A stretch of 64,000 bases of DNA from JAAZMI01 sp050948785 (lineage in GTDB: Bacteria > Bacillota > Dethiobacteria > DTU022 > UBA8154): positions 194,725-258,724 of the forward strand of contig JBMNEM010000005.1 of the NCBI GenBank assembly GCA_050948785.1, read 5' to 3'. The notes under the pieces were generated by a model. The model saw only the letters and a program-made list of their open reading frames with translations, did not search any database and had not been told where the DNA came from. This document shows, in pieces, positions 53,289 to 62,282 of this stretch. Made by a program: the position numbers and the translations under genes. The stretch's first letter is position 1, and each line of letters begins with the position of its first letter.

Positions 53289-54266
53289 TTATTCATATTT
53301 CACATAGGCCTTAAATCCAGCCCGGGCCAGTTCTTTCATCAGCTTTTCAGCATTTTCTCGATTGCCAAAGGCACCAACTTGTACCCGATAAAACTTCCTT
53401 GCTGAATCTGTAGTTATAGGTTCTTTTAATTTGGAAGAGATTAAATTAAGCACATCGATATCCACCCAAGTCATTATTCCTGCAGACACACTGCCTGTTA
53501 GTTTATGAACTTTCTTTCCCAGGAGTACACAGCGTTTACCCCCTTTGTGAACCTCTTTACCACTAGCTGTTATTTGCGTTACTTCATGATAGGTATCTTT
53601 AACCCAAGGGGGTATTAATGGTCCACTGGGATAATACCTGGTTGCCGAAGCTCTAATTTCCACTACATCTCCTACGGCAAGTCTAAAACTGCTCTCATTC
53701 TCGGTTTTATTAAGTGCCGCTTTCACTGCCGCTCTAAATGAATCCATACTTTTTCCATGCAAAGAAAACCAGTGCTTCGGATCCCCATGGTTACTAGCAA
53801 TTCCTCTCTGGTATCCTTCATAATGCCCGATGATGTTCTTTTCCGTCAGGTTATAAAGCCTGCAAAGATAAACACAAAGCTCTATAGCTTCCTGATAGAC
53901 CGCATTAAAATAGGAAGCATCAGTCAAATTATCCTCGCAAATTTCAAGTCCAATATGTGTATCATTAGCACTGCCGCCTGCATGCCAGCCCCGATGATTC
54001 CAAGGAAGGGTTTGGTAAGTAGCAATAGAGCCATCAGCCAGTTTCCCAATAAAAGCATGGGGGCAAACTTGCCTGCCATCGGGTCTTTCCTGATTCCAGT
54101 GATTGCTATACGGGTTTTTACCTAAGAGTTCATCATCCGGCCCAATATATCGTTTAAGATAAGGGTTGTTGGCACCTGTGCTATGGACCATGATGCCTTT
54201 TGGCACAATGGTTTTACCTGCCTTGTAGCAGGCATTTTCAGTCAGAATGAGTTTTCTTAGATTCAT
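53289..54266 (-). CDS. Phage endolysin: N-acetylmuramoyl-L-alanine amidase with SPOR tail
   Basis: The 325-residue protein has an Amidase_2 domain (about 20-180) with zinc-ligand candidates H28 (MVHSTG), a His in NIIGHYEG near 147 and a C-terminal acidic/His pair (NHGDPKHW). A C-terminal SPOR domain (YRVQVGAFGNRENAEKLMKE) would bind denuded peptidoglycan. It cuts the stem peptide from MurNAc to lyse the host. It overlaps the holin gene by 4 bases (ATGA), a typical lysis cassette. Confidence 0.88.
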   Translation of the reverse strand: MNLRKLILTENACYKAGKTIVPKGIMVHSTGANNPYLKRYIGPDDELLGKNPYSNHWNQERPDGRQVCPHAFIGKLADGSIATYQTLPWNHRGWHAGGSANDTHIGLEICEDNLTDASYFNAVYQEAIELCVYLCRLYNLTEKNIIGHYEGYQRGIASNHGDPKHWFSLHGKSMDSFRAAVKAALNKTENESSFRLAVGDVVEIRASATRYYPSGPLIPPWVKDTYHEVTQITASGKEVHKGGKRCVLLGKKVHKLTGSVSAGIMTWVDIDVLNLISSKLKEPITTDSARKFYRVQVGAFGNRENAEKLMKELARAGFKAYVKYE

Positions 54267-54676
54267 TTACTCTCACCACCTTCACGAAGCTGAGCCAAGA
54301 CGTTCTTCAATTTTTCCGGTATGGGAAGACCAATCTTGGATGCATTTTCGACAATACTGATTCCTTCATTGGATAAATAAAAGAAGATAACCGCTGTGCG
54401 AATTACACTACCATCCCCGATAATATTGCTGTCAATAATATGGGCCACGCCCACCAGGCAAAAGATCATCACTTTTTTAAAGATTCCCCGAGCCCCTATA
54501 TCACTGGACAGCCTTTTTTCCAGTAATGCCAACATCACCCCGGTAATATAGTCCAGGACCACAAAAGCTACCAGGGCATATAAGAATCCATCAAGGCCGC
54601 CTAAAAACCAGCCCAGCCAACCACCGATGGCGGTAATGGCTATTTGTATGTAGGTCCATATTTCTTTCATTTTCAT
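54263..54676 (-). CDS. Phage holin, toxin-secretion/lysis family
   Basis: The 137-residue protein has three hydrophobic segments and the family signature LDYITGVMLALLEKRLSSD. It matches the Phage_holin_4 (toxin secretion/phage lysis) family and would form holes to release the amidase. It ends in a charged tail (REGGESK). The start follows AGGTAATG. Confidence 0.85.
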   Translation of the reverse strand: MKMKEIWTYIQIAITAIGGWLGWFLGGLDGFLYALVAFVVLDYITGVMLALLEKRLSSDIGARGIFKKVMIFCLVGVAHIIDSNIIGDGSVIRTAVIFFYLSNEGISIVENASKIGLPIPEKLKNVLAQLREGGESK

Positions 54677-54693
54677 TACCTCACTTTCTACAT

Positions 54694-54723
54694 AAAAAAT
54701 ACGCCCTAAGCTTTTAAGGCGTA
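54694..54723 (-). terminator. Terminator between the tail and lysis genes
   Basis: The inverted repeat TACGCC(T)TTAA / (G)GGCGTA at 54700-54723 is followed on the minus strand by TTTTTT. Confidence 0.75.
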
Positions 54724-54751
54724 ATTATTCCCTGGAATTTTTTAATTTGCT

Positions 54752-55813
54752 TTAATAAGGAGCATAGAATACATAACCCGTGGCCTTTATATAAAAGCCA
54801 TCTCCCGGCACATAAATAGCACCATCTAAGTTATCCGAACCGATAACACTAAGCCCCGGTTGTTCTACTCCTTCCCAGTACAGGCCATCAGCTGAAACAT
54901 AGAGCATCTCTTCCGCAAAGAGGGCATATTTACCCCAATCTGCCATCCAGATGATGTTGTTGGGGTTATGGATGTTGTTATCAGCTAAGCCTCCCACATT
55001 ATATAGATTTGTTTCTATCACTTCAGTAGCACTGTCATTTAACATACAAAGCTTTACATGGTATTTATCGGATATATAATTGTATTTCATAACAAAGAGC
55101 TTTCCATTAATGGAGCGGATGTTCATATAAGTTGTTTCATTTAAGTCCTCTTGAATAGTAGTGGACCAGCTGCCAGGACTGCTGGAACTGGCTCTAGCTA
55201 TTTCCTTACTGTTACTTACAATCCCCACAAAATATCCTTTATGGGCAGTTAAATATCTAAAAGCCGGTACCGATACCCCATCAGCCCCGACCAGGATCCA
55301 GGCAGTCCGCTCCTCCAAAGAATCGTAGCTATAATAAAGGGGAGACTTATAGTACCACCAGGATACTACGCCGCATTCGGTTGAAGGGTCATAAGCCCCG
55401 CAGATCATATCGTTTTTGGCTCCCTCACAATAACCAGCATTGTACCAGGTTATCCCGTCAAAGGAAGCGATGATGTTCGCCATCCCCACAATGCAGGCCA
55501 AAAACACACCATCACCAGCCCAGAGGATATAAGGTTGTCCGTAGCTCCACCAGGGTACACTAACTACTGTCCACTTTTTAGTAGTTTGGTTGTAGTAGGA
55601 CATATAGGGGGTTTTGGCATAATAGACTGCAATTTGGGCAACTCCGTTATCATATACATCAATCTGTTTTTCGCTGCCATACTGGGTATAGCCGAAGTCG
55701 TTATAATATTTCTTGCTCCAGTTGAGTGTTGGAATAGGGAGAACGATACTTCCCCGGCCTCCAAAAGCAGTCCAGATAGCTAAGGTATTATTAAAATTGC
55801 GATGATAAGTCAT
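54752..55813 (-). CDS. Phage tail-associated protein, possible receptor-binding protein
   Basis: The 353-residue protein is rich in Trp/Tyr and has repeated blade-like segments (DGITWYNAG, YYKSPLYYSYDSLEE, SADGLYWEG). These recall Asp-box/sialidase-like propellers in phage receptor-binding proteins. Its place after the tail endopeptidase-like gene and before the holin fits a tail tip or fibre role. No exact family is recognised. Confidence 0.55.
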   Translation of the reverse strand: MTYHRNFNNTLAIWTAFGGRGSIVLPIPTLNWSKKYYNDFGYTQYGSEKQIDVYDNGVAQIAVYYAKTPYMSYYNQTTKKWTVVSVPWWSYGQPYILWAGDGVFLACIVGMANIIASFDGITWYNAGYCEGAKNDMICGAYDPSTECGVVSWWYYKSPLYYSYDSLEERTAWILVGADGVSVPAFRYLTAHKGYFVGIVSNSKEIARASSSSPGSWSTTIQEDLNETTYMNIRSINGKLFVMKYNYISDKYHVKLCMLNDSATEVIETNLYNVGGLADNNIHNPNNIIWMADWGKYALFAEEMLYVSADGLYWEGVEQPGLSVIGSDNLDGAIYVPGDGFYIKATGYVFYAPY

Positions 55814-55825
55814 ACTTTCCCCCCT

Positions 55826-56953
55826 TTAGACTTTTTCAATGGCAGTGATTCTGCCGCTACTGTCAGTAGTATAGGTATAATTTGCTGTACTGCCATCAGC
55901 ATAGGTAACTTCGAAAGCTGCTGCATCCACTAATAACGAAGCTACTTCTTTTAATAAAAGCTCTGAGAATATATCTTCTAGGGTAATACTGGTAATCCTG
56001 CCGCTGCCATCGGTAGTAAAACTATATTGAGCATGATATTGATGGCTCTCACCTTTTTCTACTTCGTAGGTGACATTGATGGTGTTATCAACTATGGATA
56101 GCTCTTTAACTATGGTGTAAGACACCTGCAGGTCCCAGACCTGGTTTTGCACATTATCTACCGAATGGCTCACCCCGGTAATAGAGCTTTCTATCCGGTA
56201 GAAGGTATCGGAGATACTGGGCCGGTAGGAGCCTACTTCCACCCGGATGTTATATCTATAGAAGGGATTATACTCTAAGGAGATAATCCTGGTTTTAACA
56301 TTGATGCCCAGAGGATTAAAGACTATCTGGACATTGTCTCCAACAGATAAATCCAGCAGTTTAAAAAAGGCAATATCATAGGAAGAGCTATTTTCCCGAG
56401 AATCATAGGATACAGCCACATTGGTTACGTTTTTGGTATCCATCACCAGCTGGTATTCGCTACTTCCTCTGTGGTTTCTGATATTAATCTGGTAACCAGC
56501 ATATTCAATCTCCCCGCCTAAAATGGCGATATACTGCATTAGGGCTGCTCTTCTAGAGACCTTTTGGTTGATTTTCATGGTAACACTATCGGTGAAATCT
56601 ACGATACCGGCAGTAAAAGGAGTACCCGCTAAAACTTGGGTTAATCCTTCCGTAGGATCTCCAGTGAAATCAAATTCAGTGATGTTATACATTTCATGAT
56701 TAAGCAGATAGGATACATGTTCACACAAGACTGAGCAGATAGGTAGATCTCCCTGAAGGGATTTACTAATCTGCACAATCTCAAAATACTGGCCATCAAG
56801 TTTTGCTACCTGCCGGGTTTTTAAAGCCAGGGCAGACTTGGCCAGTACGGTAAAAGACAGGGTATATTCCCCGTCCAGGGTTTCCCTTAAATTGGCACTC
56901 ATGACTTTTTTAATACCTTGAATGAGCGTACTTCCTGCATAGATGTCAATCAT
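55826..56953 (-). CDS. Phage tail endopeptidase-like (Tal/Prophage_tail) protein
   Basis: The 375-residue protein has the N-terminal baseplate fold typical of Prophage_tail proteins (LRETLDGEYTLSFTVLA, then KLDGQYFEIVQISKSLQGD). A C-terminal beta repeat (YADGSTANYTYTTDSSGRIT) follows. It probably sits at the tail tip below the tape measure. It lies 25 bases after the tape measure gene. Confidence 0.75.
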   Translation of the reverse strand: MIDIYAGSTLIQGIKKVMSANLRETLDGEYTLSFTVLAKSALALKTRQVAKLDGQYFEIVQISKSLQGDLPICSVLCEHVSYLLNHEMYNITEFDFTGDPTEGLTQVLAGTPFTAGIVDFTDSVTMKINQKVSRRAALMQYIAILGGEIEYAGYQINIRNHRGSSEYQLVMDTKNVTNVAVSYDSRENSSSYDIAFFKLLDLSVGDNVQIVFNPLGINVKTRIISLEYNPFYRYNIRVEVGSYRPSISDTFYRIESSITGVSHSVDNVQNQVWDLQVSYTIVKELSIVDNTINVTYEVEKGESHQYHAQYSFTTDGSGRITSITLEDIFSELLLKEVASLLVDAAAFEVTYADGSTANYTYTTDSSGRITAIEKV

Positions 56954-56978
56954 ACCAAGCTGCCCTCCTTTACTTTAT

Positions 56979-59159
56979 TTAAGCTCCGGCCACTCCCAGG
57001 TTTCTGACGGTGACGGTATTTTGGTTCCACTGCAGCTGGGCTATGACTCGGGTTAAGATGTTCCCGTCAATGGTTAAAGGAATAGTAACATCAAAGATTG
57101 CACCGCTATTTCCGGTATCTACGCCGCTGACTACACTATTCATATCTAAATCAAAGTCGGTAGGAATAGCCCCAGTCATTTCTTTTTCTACATCTTTCAT
57201 GGCACTAGTAAAACCTTCTCCGATGCCTTGACCCATGTTTTCACCAATACCGGCAAAGACCTTAGATGGTGAGCGGATCCCTAGTAGCCCTTTCATGCTA
57301 CTTACAATACCGCTTACCATGCTGTTTACTTTACTTTGGATCCAACCCAGCATAGAGGATATTCCATTCCAAAGACCCTGTATAATATTTTTGCCAATCT
57401 CCACTATGGAGACAGCAGCTTTTCCTATACCAGTTATAATAGCGGCGACGATTTGCGGCAGGCTTGCGACTAATTGAGGCAAGGCCTGAATCAATCCGGC
57501 TGCAAGCTTAATGGTAAGTTCAACACCCAATCCAATAATTGTGGGCAGATTTTCTGTAATAAAATTAATGATGCTAGTAATGATATGAGGCAACGCCTCA
57601 ATAAGCTGGGGCAGAGCATTTAAAAGCCCTTCCGCCAATCCAGTTATTATGGCAAAGGCCGCCTCGATGACTTTATCCATGTTCTCAAGCAGCCCTTGTA
57701 CGATTGTTATCACCGCACTCATCGCCGCAGGAACCAGTTCCGGCAAAGCAAGGCCCAAGCCTTCCACAAGCGCGGTAATAAGCTGCACTGCGGCATCAAT
57801 TAACAGCGGGAGGTTATCAATGAGTGCACCGACAATCGTCATAACCGCATCAACTGTAGCTGGAATAAGTTCTGGCAGTAAACTTAAAATCGTTTCCAAC
57901 ACCTGGCTGAACACATTCGTGACAGTATTAAGAAGTGTAGGAAGCAGGTCACCAATCGCCGATAAAATCGCGTCCATTGCTATTGGGAGAGCTGTTACAA
58001 TATTCTCTAAGACAGGCACAATGTTTTTAACTACCGCCTGAAAGGCCTCCACAAGATTCTGTGTCAAATTTGTCATGTCAGCATTAGCATTGCCTAATCC
58101 AGCTGTGAAAGAGCCAAGAGCCGCTTGCATCAACCCAATCGAACCGGTTATGGTCTGGGTGGACTCCCTGGCAAAGTTTCCGGCATACTGCTCTGTATTT
58201 TCAAAGAACATCTGCATCGCAACTTCAGCTTTTTCGGCATTTGAAGCAGACGCCCAGGTGAAATCTAAGCCCTTGGCGAGGGCGTAGGCTTCAATGTTGG
58301 TGGCATTCATGGCGACACCCAAATTATCCATCATTGTGAAGTTTCCCTTGGCTGCTCCCGCCACAGATTCCAGAGCCATCTGCATATCGATGCCCATCAC
58401 GGAGGCCATATCTGCCGCCCTTTGCATTGCCTTTTCCGTCAATTCAAGGCTTTTTTGCTGTTCAATGCCGGAGCCTTGGAACAAGGCACCCATCTTGTTG
58501 GCGGTAGCCAGATACTCACTTTGCGACACGCCGAGGTTTTTATATGCTTCCTCGCCCGCCTTTTGAATTGACGCAGCATATTTGCCAAACACGGCTTCCG
58601 AGCCACCAAGATTCTGCTCCAGCTCACCGAACTGTTGTACCACCTCTTTGCCTAGTTTTATCGCAGCAGCACCGGCTGCGACGGCCACTGTACCCATTGC
58701 CGCTCCGACACCTTTTAAGATACCGCCTAGTTTCTCAAACCTACTCCCAGCTCCATCTGCAGATTTACCCGTTTCCTCCAGTTCATCGCCAAGTTTATCC
58801 GCATCGGCGGCGGACTCCTCCAACTCTCGTTCCATATTATTAAGTTCTGCTTTGGCGTTATTAAGCTGGGTAGCCCAATTCTGGGTTCTGCGATCTGTTT
58901 CACCAAATGAATCAGAGGCATTTTTTAGGGCAGCTTCCAAGGTGCTAATTTTTTCCTTCTGTGCTTCAATCTCTTTATTTAGTACATTATTTCTGGCTGT
59001 TATTGCCTGAATGGATTTATCCTGTTTATCAAACTGGGATGTAACCAGATTCATTTCCGAGCCTAGCACCTTAAAACTCTGGTTAATTTCTTTTAAGGCA
59101 TTTTTGAACTCCCTTTCGCCCTCGATGCCGATTTTAAGGCCAAAACTATCATATCCCAT
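56979..59159 (-). CDS. Phage tail tape measure protein
   Basis: The 726-residue protein has an N-terminal coiled coil (about 10-150, heptad-like, E/K/Q rich). A hydrophobic Gly/Ala segment (GVGAAMGTVAVAAGAAAI) and a long run of hydrophobic imperfect repeats (LPELIPATVDAVMTIVGALI and similar, about 380-620) follow. The end resembles phage-tape proteins (GLLGIRSPSKVFAGIGENMG). It sets tail length and ejects with the DNA. Confidence 0.85.
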   Translation of the reverse strand: MGYDSFGLKIGIEGEREFKNALKEINQSFKVLGSEMNLVTSQFDKQDKSIQAITARNNVLNKEIEAQKEKISTLEAALKNASDSFGETDRRTQNWATQLNNAKAELNNMERELEESAADADKLGDELEETGKSADGAGSRFEKLGGILKGVGAAMGTVAVAAGAAAIKLGKEVVQQFGELEQNLGGSEAVFGKYAASIQKAGEEAYKNLGVSQSEYLATANKMGALFQGSGIEQQKSLELTEKAMQRAADMASVMGIDMQMALESVAGAAKGNFTMMDNLGVAMNATNIEAYALAKGLDFTWASASNAEKAEVAMQMFFENTEQYAGNFARESTQTITGSIGLMQAALGSFTAGLGNANADMTNLTQNLVEAFQAVVKNIVPVLENIVTALPIAMDAILSAIGDLLPTLLNTVTNVFSQVLETILSLLPELIPATVDAVMTIVGALIDNLPLLIDAAVQLITALVEGLGLALPELVPAAMSAVITIVQGLLENMDKVIEAAFAIITGLAEGLLNALPQLIEALPHIITSIINFITENLPTIIGLGVELTIKLAAGLIQALPQLVASLPQIVAAIITGIGKAAVSIVEIGKNIIQGLWNGISSMLGWIQSKVNSMVSGIVSSMKGLLGIRSPSKVFAGIGENMGQGIGEGFTSAMKDVEKEMTGAIPTDFDLDMNSVVSGVDTGNSGAIFDVTIPLTIDGNILTRVIAQLQWNQNTVTVRNLGVAGA

Positions 59160-59193
59160 AAGTTTTGTTATCCTCCTAACTCCCAGCGGGCAT

Positions 59194-59224
59194 CAAAAAA
59201 GACACCCTAGTTTTAGAGTGTCTT
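59194..59224 (-). terminator. Terminator between the HEPN/MNT cassette and the tape measure gene
   Basis: AAGACAC...GTGTCTT arms at about 59199-59224 are followed on the minus strand by TTTTTT. The cassette thus has its own transcription end. Confidence 0.75.
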
Positions 59225-59252
59225 ACCTTTTTAATAATTTTAGTTGTTTATA

Positions 59253-59737
59253 TTATCGTATATCCTTCCCCTGCATTTCTAAAAAGTTGAGAAAGTCTTC
59301 TAATTCGTTTTTAATGTTATTGAATAAATTTGGCAGTTTCTTTACTAAAGGCTCTATTCTAACAGCAGAAAGATTAAAGCTATACACATTTCTTACTATG
59401 TGGCGAAAGCCTCTATATTCATCAAGGCTGTTTCTTGTATCTTTAGAAATAACAACCGGACGCACAAATTCAATTTCAACGGCCATTTGTCGCAAAAGTT
59501 CTTGATGCCAGTTTTCTCCTTGAGGTTTTTCTTGGTCTATTGTAGTAGCGATTAATTCAAAAACTCTTTCAAGTGCCGTATAAAAACTGTGAAGATTTAA
59601 TGCTACACTATCCAAATAAAATTCATCTCCAGATTGCTTCACACTTCCCAGCCACACTGTATTCGATCAAGAATTATCTCGATTTCGGATATTTCTTCAC
59701 GAATTCTACCAGCCAAAGTAAAAAAACTTTTTATTCA
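59253..59737 (-). pseudogene. HepT-like HEPN toxin gene, frameshifted
   Basis: The intact part (59657-59253) reads SGDEFYLDSVALNLHSFYTA, then FRHIVRNVYSFNL and a C-terminal helix, matching the HepT-like family encoded next to MNT partners. The 5' part (LAGRIREEISEIEIILDRI) lies in another frame and ends in a stop near 59650. A single T loss in the T8 tract after the ATGA start and a TG duplication near 59645 would explain the two breaks. The toxin is likely dead. Confidence 0.65.
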
Positions 59738-60118
59738 TATCTCTATACCCTCAATTTTGATAGCTTTACGCAGAGATTCTCGACAATCCATAGCATCAAC
59801 TAAATCTACCTTAAATTCTGTAGTTAAGCCTGTTACCGCCCCCACCGCTGCATAAAACCTATTATCCGGTACCCCCCATACAGCTAAATCTATATCAGAC
59901 CAACGTGTAAATGCAGAGCGCTCAGTTAAAGAACCAAATACCACTACTCTTCTTGCACCATAATTGTTTTTTAAAACTGTTGCGGCTTTTTTAGCAATTT
60001 TCCAAGCAGCTTCATACCGCTCAGCTAAAAATGGTTCTTTCTTAAAAGTGCCTTTTGTAAAAGTCAAGGGATATTTTTGTTTATAATATTTTGCTAATTC
60101 TTCGCTTTTTACATTCAT
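59735..60118 (-). CDS. MNT-type nucleotidyltransferase, prophage cassette
   Basis: The 127-residue protein has the VVFGSLTERSAFTRWSDIDL motif of minimal nucleotidyltransferases. Its stop overlaps the ATG of the HepT-like gene as ATGA, so the pair was an operon. It is placed between the tail chaperone and tape measure genes, as a moron cassette. Confidence 0.85.
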   Translation of the reverse strand: MNVKSEELAKYYKQKYPLTFTKGTFKKEPFLAERYEAAWKIAKKAATVLKNNYGARRVVVFGSLTERSAFTRWSDIDLAVWGVPDNRFYAAVGAVTGLTTEFKVDLVDAMDCRESLRKAIKIEGIEI

Positions 60119-60185
60119 TTTTAATCCCTGCCTAATCTACATTTCCCTTTTGTAAAATTATACCACAAGCATCCCGTAATCTCAA

Positions 60186-60278
60186 TCATTGCAAAATAAA
60201 ATAGCCGCTCACGCTAAGATTCCAAACCACCAAACTTCCAGCAAATGAAATAAGTAAAATATCGCCTTGCTTATACAT
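60186..60278 (-). pseudogene. 5' stump of a PemK/MazF-like toxin gene
   Basis: The ATG at 60278 overlaps the antitoxin stop. The first residues, MYKQGDILLISF, match the N-terminus of PemK/MazF toxins; after about 12 residues the similarity ends and the frame closes at 60186. The rest of the toxin gene is missing. Confidence 0.5.
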
Positions 60279-60468
60279 TATTCCATACCTCATCATCTAT
60301 ATCATTATCCCAAAATTTCAGACTACTTTCACTGGCTTTTTGCAACTCTCTATATGCTTCTTTTTCTCTTCTAATTTTTAAATAGCTAATATAATCTATA
60401 ACTTTATAAACTTCATTTTCCGGTAGGTCTTCAATAAGATTTTTTAGAAATTGTTTTGCCGTACTCAT
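60271..60468 (-). CDS. DUF2281-like antitoxin
   Basis: The 65-residue protein begins MSTAKQFLKNLIEDLPENEV and ends KFWDNDIDDEVWNNV, a pattern typical of DUF2281-like antitoxins. It seems an orphan: the following toxin frame is only a stump. It would bind DNA as an operon repressor. Confidence 0.65.
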   Translation of the reverse strand: MSTAKQFLKNLIEDLPENEVYKVIDYISYLKIRREKEAYRELQKASESSLKFWDNDIDDEVWNNV

Positions 60469-60645
60469 CGAAACACCACATTAAAAAAATATTTATATTC
60501 TTATTATAGCCTATATATGGCTCTTTTAGAAGCTTTTTAAACCTAAGCCACATAGGGTTTATGCCAGTTTGTCCTCCGGTGTCCTTCCAGCCTGGGGGCT
60601 TTCCATCTTTTGGAATGAAGCCTGAGTCATAAAATTATGGAAGTT

Positions 60646-60713
60646 TAATGTAACGTTTTTAACTCCTAATGTAACATCCTTAATGTTACATTTAAAATTT
60701 CTATGTTACATTA
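60646..60713. repeat. Four TAATGTAAC-type motifs, two direct and two inverted
   Basis: TAATGTAAC occurs at 60646 and 60667; its complement GTTACATT occurs within 60682-60692 and 60703-60713. The arrangement is of operator type. The stretch lies between the tail-chaperone 3' end and the antitoxin start, so it may regulate the antitoxin unit. No gene is visible in 60469-60730. Confidence 0.6.
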
Positions 60714-60730
60714 GCTTTAAATCGGGAAAA

Positions 60731-61335
60731 TCATAGCCACTCGGGAATTACCTCATCAATAAAGGCGATTCTTTTAGGCTTGGCAATCCCAATAAACTGC
60801 TTATGGCATTCCCACAAATCCATCAAATAACCAATAGGCATCAGCCAGACTTCTTCTTCCCGGCGATTCAATTGCACCGTCCCATAGTAAATGATCCGGG
60901 TAAAGAGTGCCTCCTCACTTACCCGGCCGCCTCGTTTTTTGACTCTTCACTCTCCACATTTCTTTTGGTGCCCTTCAGCATGCTGGCCATGATAGCATTT
61001 TTGTATTGGGCCAGATCCAAAGGCGAAGTCAAAAGCTCCATCTCTTCTTCGGTTAATAGTTCCTGCTTATCCTCTTTGTTCCTAAGATTGTGGATCAGGA
61101 TGGACTGATTGGCCAGCAAAGTGATGAGCCACACCACTTCATCCAAGGCCATTTCAAAGTTCTCTGTTTTCATGAGCTTTTCGCCAAGCTTCTCTAAGCC
61201 TCCATAGCGCTTGGCGATGGCTTTGGTCGCTTTCGTGGTAAGAATCAGCCGGTACTCCCTATCACCAATGGTTATCACTGTACTTCTTTCTTCAGAAGCT
61301 TCATCTACTTCCACCGGTTTTATTTCATTAGCCAT
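60731..61335 (-). CDS. Tail assembly chaperone G-T fusion by -1 frameshift
   Basis: The G frame (61335-60919) contains the heptamer A AAA AAC at 60940-60934 in the correct phase (TCA AAA AAC). A -1 slip reads on as CGA GGC..., giving the continuous extension VSEEALFTRIIYYGTVQLNR to the stop at 60731. The product would be about 201 residues: 134 of G and 67 of T. This is the conserved expression mode of G/GT chaperones in siphophages; they coat the tape measure during tail assembly. The gene order before the tape measure gene fits. Confidence 0.85.
60919..61335 (-). CDS. Tail assembly chaperone, short (G) form
   Basis: The 138-residue protein (MANEIKPVEVDEASEERSTV at the start) ends in the in-frame TAA soon after the slippery site. 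It precedes the tape measure region and matches the size and position of phage tail chaperone G. ATG 61335 has a GGAGGAT about 6 bases upstream. Confidence 0.75.
   Translation of the reverse strand: MANEIKPVEVDEASEERSTVITIGDREYRLILTTKATKAIAKRYGGLEKLGEKLMKTENFEMALDEVVWLITLLANQSILIHNLRNKEDKQELLTEEEMELLTSPLDLAQYKNAIMASMLKGTKRNVESEESKNEAAG
60934..60940 (-). promoter_or_regulatory. Programmed -1 ribosomal frameshift heptamer
   Basis: A AAA AAC on the minus strand, in frame (AAA AAC are zero-frame codons). The 0-frame TAA follows 12 bases later. No downstream pseudoknot was judged by eye. Confidence 0.85.
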
Positions 61336-61352
61336 AAGTCATCCTCCCATCT

Positions 61353-62239
61353 TTATTCTGAAACCACTACTGTAGCTACAGTGGTGGTCACGCTATCAGC
61401 GCCGCTTAGGCTTAAAACACAATAGTAATAGTAGGTACCGGCTACCAAATCAGTAGGAATGTCAAAGCTGGCTGCAGGTTTCCCCATTGATAATCGTGCC
61501 GCCGGTGGAACTGTCCACCTCATTCTCGTACCACTGGTAAGTGACCGGGTTACCGGTATTGCTGCTTGCTACCACCGAGAGGCTCTCGGTAATGCTGCCC
61601 TCAGTCACTTCCGTTGTGGCTGCCGGTTGAGTCGCAATGGTAATGGTGGGTGTCACCTCAGTAAAGTCGGGTTCATAAACAGATGTGAACCAATTGGTAA
61701 TGATGGAAGCTGCCACTCCATCATCTCCTTCTGTCACTTCTGCTTTCCATGGGATGTTTATTCTCCCCATCAAGCTTGTTTCTCCTGAAAACAGTGCCTT
61801 CTATGGTGGGACTACTAAAGGTAATGGAATCCCCCTTGGTGGCCAGACTGGTAGCAGGAATACTAAAGATAACCCGATAAAGCCAGAAGTGACGATATTT
61901 CCCGTTAGCCTTTTTTGCCCGAAACCCAATAGCCACCGGGCTGCCACCATCCTCACTTCTGGAAACTACTACGTTGTTACTGTCAATCTTACAGCCGGTT
62001 AAGTCCTGGATAACTGCTGACGCAAGATCATCCACCCCCAGGCTCAAAGCACCGCTTTTAAATTCTTTGACTATTTCTGAAGCCCCATCATCGGCGTACA
62101 AAATCGCTTCAATAAGCTCTACACTTAGCTCGGCGGTCATAGCCTTGGCCAGTATTTGGGGGGCGCCATAAGTTTCATCACCATTTGTATCTTCAGTGAT
62201 TTTGGCGTAATATAGCCGATCCAATCCTATGGTTGCCAC
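61353..62239 (-). CDS. Major tail protein with Ig-like C-terminus, needing two +1 shifts
   Basis: The first frame (62239-61721) gives the major tail protein start (MATIGLDRLYYAKITEDTNG, then TIEGTVFRRNKLDG). After CAT CCC it must drop one base (CCC A TGG) to continue as WKAEVTEGDDGVAASIITNW. A Ser/Thr-rich linker then leads to an Ig-like domain (VTYQWYENEVDSSTGGTIIN). A second +1 at AAT GGG G AAA restores ASFDIPTDLVAGTYYYYCVL to a stop at 61353. Major tail proteins with Ig extensions, some made by recoding, are known in siphophages. Two shifts in one gene make error or decay possible. Confidence 0.75.
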
Positions 62240-62282
62240 GATCCATCTCTCCTTTCAAAATAAAATTCGGCAAGTTAGCCGG

